Source of the DNA: an uncultured Eubacteriales bacterium
GTDB lineage: Bacteria > Bacillota > Clostridia > Oscillospirales > Oscillospiraceae
NCBI GenBank assembly: GCA_902477055.1
Contig: CABSFY010000023.1
Location: forward strand, 1-24,174
Length of the DNA: 24,174 nt
Direction: 5' to 3'
Positions 21,397 to 24,174 of the stretch are shown piece by piece (position 1 is the stretch's first letter; every line of letters starts with the position of its first letter). The notes below the pieces were generated by a model, which did no database searches, was not told where the DNA came from, and saw only the letters and a program-made list of their open reading frames with translations. The position numbers and the translations under genes were made by a program.

Positions 21397-22034
21397 TATC
21401 TCCCCATGCGGGTGCGGATGAATTCTCGGAAGTCATCAACGCTGCCGGTCGTAAATCCGGTCTTTTCAACAAAAAACCATTGCTTCGCGCTGCACCGCAG
21501 CAGGAGCAGATGCTCCGTTTCGCGCAGCTCAGAGATCTTGGAGTAGCCCTCGACGATGAAGTCGTCGATTTCCTCGACGGACTGGGCCAGCGAATGCTCG
21601 AAAAATTCGGTCGTCAGGTGCAGCGCGTCGGTACCGTAGGTACGGCGGAGCTTCGTTTCCCAGCCCTTGAGCGCCTTTTTCGGCGCGGAGAGGCGGCTGT
21701 AGATCAGAAATGCGATCACCAGCACCAGCACGCCGGCCATGAGCAGGCGGTCGTTGGCCTTCGTAGTGAAATACTGCCAAACCGTAATGCCCAGCAGGAC
21801 GACCATCAGACCGATACCGATGATACTCGTCACCATGCCGAATTTCGGCGCAAGCTGCTTGGAGGCTTCGAGCTGCATCTGTGCGTTCAGGGTCGTTTTT
21901 GCGACAAACCTTGCCGGTTCGAGCGGCTCGGCAGGCTGTTCCGTTATCTCTGACACGTCATTATTCTTTTCTTCATTGTCAGTCGCTTCAAGCGATGTTT
22001 CTTCTGTCGAAATCAAGTCTTTTTCTTTGTCCAT
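21396..22034 (-). CDS. YcxB-like domain membrane protein
   Basis: A 212-residue protein. An acidic, probably disordered N-terminus (1-40) is followed by two membrane helices (about 66-88 and 97-113). A cytoplasmic C-terminal domain (about 130-212) has the pattern YSKISELRETEHLLLLRCS...FFVEKTGFTTGSVDDFREFI, typical of YcxB-like domains. The role is unknown. AGGAG precedes the ATG. Its stop overlaps the hemW start (TAATG), so the two are translationally coupled. Confidence 0.85.
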   Translation of the reverse strand: MDKEKDLISTEETSLEATDNEEKNNDVSEITEQPAEPLEPARFVAKTTLNAQMQLEASKQLAPKFGMVTSIIGIGLMVVLLGITVWQYFTTKANDRLLMAGVLVLVIAFLIYSRLSAPKKALKGWETKLRRTYGTDALHLTTEFFEHSLAQSVEEIDDFIVEGYSKISELRETEHLLLLRCSAKQWFFVEKTGFTTGSVDDFREFIRTRMGR

Positions 22035-22099
22035 AGCTTCTCCTATCCTGCCCTAGCGGCAAAATGATGTGGAATCAAAAACCGTATTGATTTTGCAGC

Positions 22100-22121
22100 G
22101 GCGGGCTAGGGGCAGCCCGCC
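22100..22121. repeat. GC-rich hairpin repeat after gyrA
   Basis: GGCGGGCT (22100-22107) pairs with AGCCCGCC (22114-22121). No T-run follows on either strand, so it is not a good terminator; gyrA transcripts may read through into the downstream operon. It looks like the short GGCGGGC-type palindromes scattered in clostridial intergenic regions. Confidence 0.55.
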
Positions 22122-22149
22122 CTACGAAATCGTTGTTTTCTTGCTCTGC

Positions 22150-24174
22150 TTATTCCGCAGTCTGCTCCTCGTCCTCCGATGCTTCGGTGCGCTGCACGGC
22201 GATGACGCGGTTGCCATCCTCGACTCGCATCATAATGACGCCTTGCGTGTCGCGCCGGTAGACGCTTACGCCGCTGGCCGGCATACGGATGACCACGCCG
22301 CCGGACTCGATGAGCAGGATATCGTCCTCCTCGCTGACAACCGCAGCACCTGCGACAAGCCCGGTTTTCTCGGTCAGACGGTAGCCGCGCATTCCCTTGC
22401 CGCCGCGTGACTGGACGCTATCGCCGCGCAGGTATTCTTCGATCTGCGTCCGCTTGCCGTAGCCGCGCTCGGTGACGGTCAACAGGCACTTGCCCGGCTC
22501 GGCCACCGCCGCCGCAACCACGCAGTCGTCGTCCGACAGACGGATGCCGCGCACGCCCGTGGCCATGCGTCCCATGCAGCGCACATCCTGCTCGCTGAAG
22601 CAGATAGACATACCGTTACGCGTCGCAATCAGAATATTGTCCGCGCCACTGGTCTTCATGACGGCAATCAGCTCGTCGCCCTCGTCGAGATTCAGCACGC
22701 GGATGCCCGCCTTTCTCGCCGTGTAGGCCTCATCGAGCTGGAGGCGCTTGACTGTGCCGTTCCGCGTTACCATCATCAAATATTCATTATTCGTAAATTC
22801 ACGCGTCAGAAGCATTGCAGTTACGCGCTCACCGTTTTCCAGCGGAAGGATATTGACGATGTTCGTTCCCTTCGCCGTCCGGCCGGCCTCGGGGATGAGG
22901 TAGCCCTTCCGGCGATGGACGCGGCCAAGATTCGTAAAGAACAACAAATAGTCATGTGTTGAGGCAATAAAGAGATTCTTGATATAGTCCTCGTCCTTGA
23001 GCGTCTGTCCGGAAATACCGCGGCCGCCGCGGCGTTGGCTGCGATAGGTATCGACCGGCAGGCGCTTGATGTAGCCTGCGTTCGACAGCGTGTAGCAGCA
23101 CTCCTCCTCCTCGATCAGATCCTCGTCGTCGATCTCGTCCTCGACATCCTGAATTTCCGTGCGGCGCTCGTCGCCATACTTGTCACGAATGACGGTCAGC
23201 TCGTCACGAACGATGCCCTTGACCAGCTCCATGTCGCCCAGCACCTTATTATAATAGGCGATGCGCTGCTCCAGCTCGTCGTACTCAGCCTGTAACTTGT
23301 CTTTTTCAAGGCCCTGCAAGCGCTTGAGCTGCATATCCAGAATGGCCTGTGCCTGCACGTCGCTGAGGCCGAAGCGCTCCATGAGTTTTTCCTTCGCGTC
23401 GTCGTAGGCGCTGCGGATGATGCGGATAACCTCGTCGATGTTGTCCTGCGCGATGAGCAGGCCCTCGAGCAGATGGGCGCGCTCCTGTGCCTTTTTAAGG
23501 TCGTAACGCGTCCTACGAATGACGACTTCTTCCTGATGGGCCAGATACTCGTCCAGAATTTCGCGCAGCGACAGGACCTTTGGCTGGCTCTGGTTCTTCA
23601 CGAGCGCCAACAGGTTGGCCGAGAAGGTCGTTTGCAGCGAGGTCTGCGCAAACAGACGATTTAACACGACCTGTGCGTTCGCGTCGCGCTTCAGCTCGAT
23701 GACGATGCGCATACCGTTGCGGTCGGACTCATCGCGGATGTCAGAAATGCCGTCGAGGCGCTTCTCGTTGACCTGGTCGGCCATGCTCTTGATGAGCATC
23801 CGCTTGTTGACCTGATACGGAATCTCCGTCACGATAATACGCTGCCGGTTCTGGCCAAATTCCTCCAGCTCCGTCCGAGCGCGCATCGTAATGCGACCCT
23901 TTCCGGTGGCGTACATACTGCGGATGCCCGCGCGGCCGAGGATCAGTCCCTTCGTCGGGAAGTCCGGGCCGGAAATATGCTCCATGAGGTCGTAAAGCGT
24001 CGCCTCCGGGTTTTCCAGCACGCAGAGGCAGGCGTTGATGACCTCGGTTAGGTTATGCGGCGGGATGTTCGTCGCCATGCCGACGGCAATACCCGAAGAA
24101 CCGTTGACCAGCAGGTTCGGGAAGCGCGCGGGCAGCACGCGGGGCTCCTTGCGGCTCTCATCGAAGTTGGGGTC
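22150..24174 (-). CDS. gyrA: DNA gyrase subunit A (5' end outside the window)
   Basis: The 674 visible codons run to the right edge with no start. Visible parts: the breakage-reunion domain (DPNFDESRKEPRVLPARFPNLL, then GSSGIAVGMATNIPPHNL), the coiled-coil gate arm (LQAEYDELEQRIAYYNKVLGD), the GyrA-box QRRGGRG that separates gyrase from topoisomerase IV, the beta-pinwheel C-terminus, and an acidic tail ending DEEQTAE. With GyrB it introduces negative supercoils. The first 130-140 residues, including the active-site tyrosine and the quinolone-resistance region, lie beyond the window. gyrB is expected further upstream on the same strand. Confidence 0.97.
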   Translation of the reverse strand, partial: DPNFDESRKEPRVLPARFPNLLVNGSSGIAVGMATNIPPHNLTEVINACLCVLENPEATLYDLMEHISGPDFPTKGLILGRAGIRSMYATGKGRITMRARTELEEFGQNRQRIIVTEIPYQVNKRMLIKSMADQVNEKRLDGISDIRDESDRNGMRIVIELKRDANAQVVLNRLFAQTSLQTTFSANLLALVKNQSQPKVLSLREILDEYLAHQEEVVIRRTRYDLKKAQERAHLLEGLLIAQDNIDEVIRIIRSAYDDAKEKLMERFGLSDVQAQAILDMQLKRLQGLEKDKLQAEYDELEQRIAYYNKVLGDMELVKGIVRDELTVIRDKYGDERRTEIQDVEDEIDDEDLIEEEECCYTLSNAGYIKRLPVDTYRSQRRGGRGISGQTLKDEDYIKNLFIASTHDYLLFFTNLGRVHRRKGYLIPEAGRTAKGTNIVNILPLENGERVTAMLLTREFTNNEYLMMVTRNGTVKRLQLDEAYTARKAGIRVLNLDEGDELIAVMKTSGADNILIATRNGMSICFSEQDVRCMGRMATGVRGIRLSDDDCVVAAAVAEPGKCLLTVTERGYGKRTQIEEYLRGDSVQSRGGKGMRGYRLTEKTGLVAGAAVVSEEDDILLIESGGVVIRMPASGVSVYRRDTQGVIMMRVEDGNRVIAVQRTEASEDEEQTAE

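Noticed and set aside
22100..22121. gyrA terminator
   Set aside because: The stem is good, but neither strand has a T-run after it, so it is listed as a repeat and not as a terminator.
1..24174. CRISPR arrays, insertion sequences with transposase, prophage genes, rRNA or tRNA genes
   Set aside because: None is visible: no regularly spaced repeats, no transposase or integrase frame, and no rRNA or tRNA-like segment.

Overview
The window is about 24 kb of GC-rich DNA (by eye a little under 60% GC) from a low-GC-type Gram-positive lineage with high-GC members. It most likely comes from an endospore-forming gut clostridium of the Oscillospiraceae/Ruminococcaceae group. The reasons are a sporulation protease (SpoIVB), Firmicutes-type parS sites with soj/spo0J-type parAB, a LexA regulator, the rpmH-rnpA-yidD-yidC-jag cluster, strong AGGAGG-type ribosome binding sites, and several hairpin-rich intergenic repeats. 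This assignment is inference from gene content. The chromosomal position is clearly origin-proximal (parS, parAB, rpmH cluster, gyrA).

Layout. 1-250: hairpin-rich repeat DNA ending in a plus-strand terminator. 252-1393 (minus): a CooT-family nickel-binding protein and a His/Cys-rich protein under a perfect-consensus promoter, preceded by a YbaK-type Cys-tRNA(Pro) deacylase. 1535-1877 (plus): a decayed PHP-domain gene. 1974-6844 (minus): rlmD followed closely by a very large secreted M4 (thermolysin-family) metallopeptidase. 6856-12007 (mainly plus): parS, a PflX-like radical SAM gene, lexA, a second parS buried in the lexA terminator, parA, parB, a small membrane coiled-coil protein and serS.

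12000-12351: a compact type I toxin-antitoxin locus that gene callers would miss. A 30-residue hydrophobic peptide is encoded on the minus strand, with its own promoter, a 5' hairpin and a long 3' UTR. A convergent antisense RNA of about 90 nt on the plus strand has its own promoter and terminator and lies entirely inside that 3' UTR. The toxin mRNA can also fold its 5' end onto its 3' UTR exactly where the antisense RNA begins. This is the most interesting system in the window.

12392-16160 (plus): a DUF6512-like membrane protein whose Shine-Dalgarno sequence is sequestered in a hairpin, then rpmH, an intercistronic terminator, rnpA, yidD, yidC and jag (ribosomal protein, RNase P protein, membrane insertion, KH/R3H RNA-binding protein). 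16161-16440: a composite hairpin repeat and the jag terminator. 16440-16682: a small XRE-type regulator. 16803-24174 (minus): gyrA (5' end beyond the window), a YcxB-like membrane protein, hemW, a DUF2461 protein, two related secreted proteins with lipocalin-like C-termini (one fused to a catalytically dead SipW-like signal peptidase fold), a bidirectional terminator, and spoIVB.

How the parts fit: most of the window is core information processing and chromosome segregation. The accessory interest lies in the type I toxin locus, the nickel operon, the extracytoplasmic proteins and the repeats. Promoters quoted are matches to the sigma-A consensus read directly from the sequence. No database search was possible.
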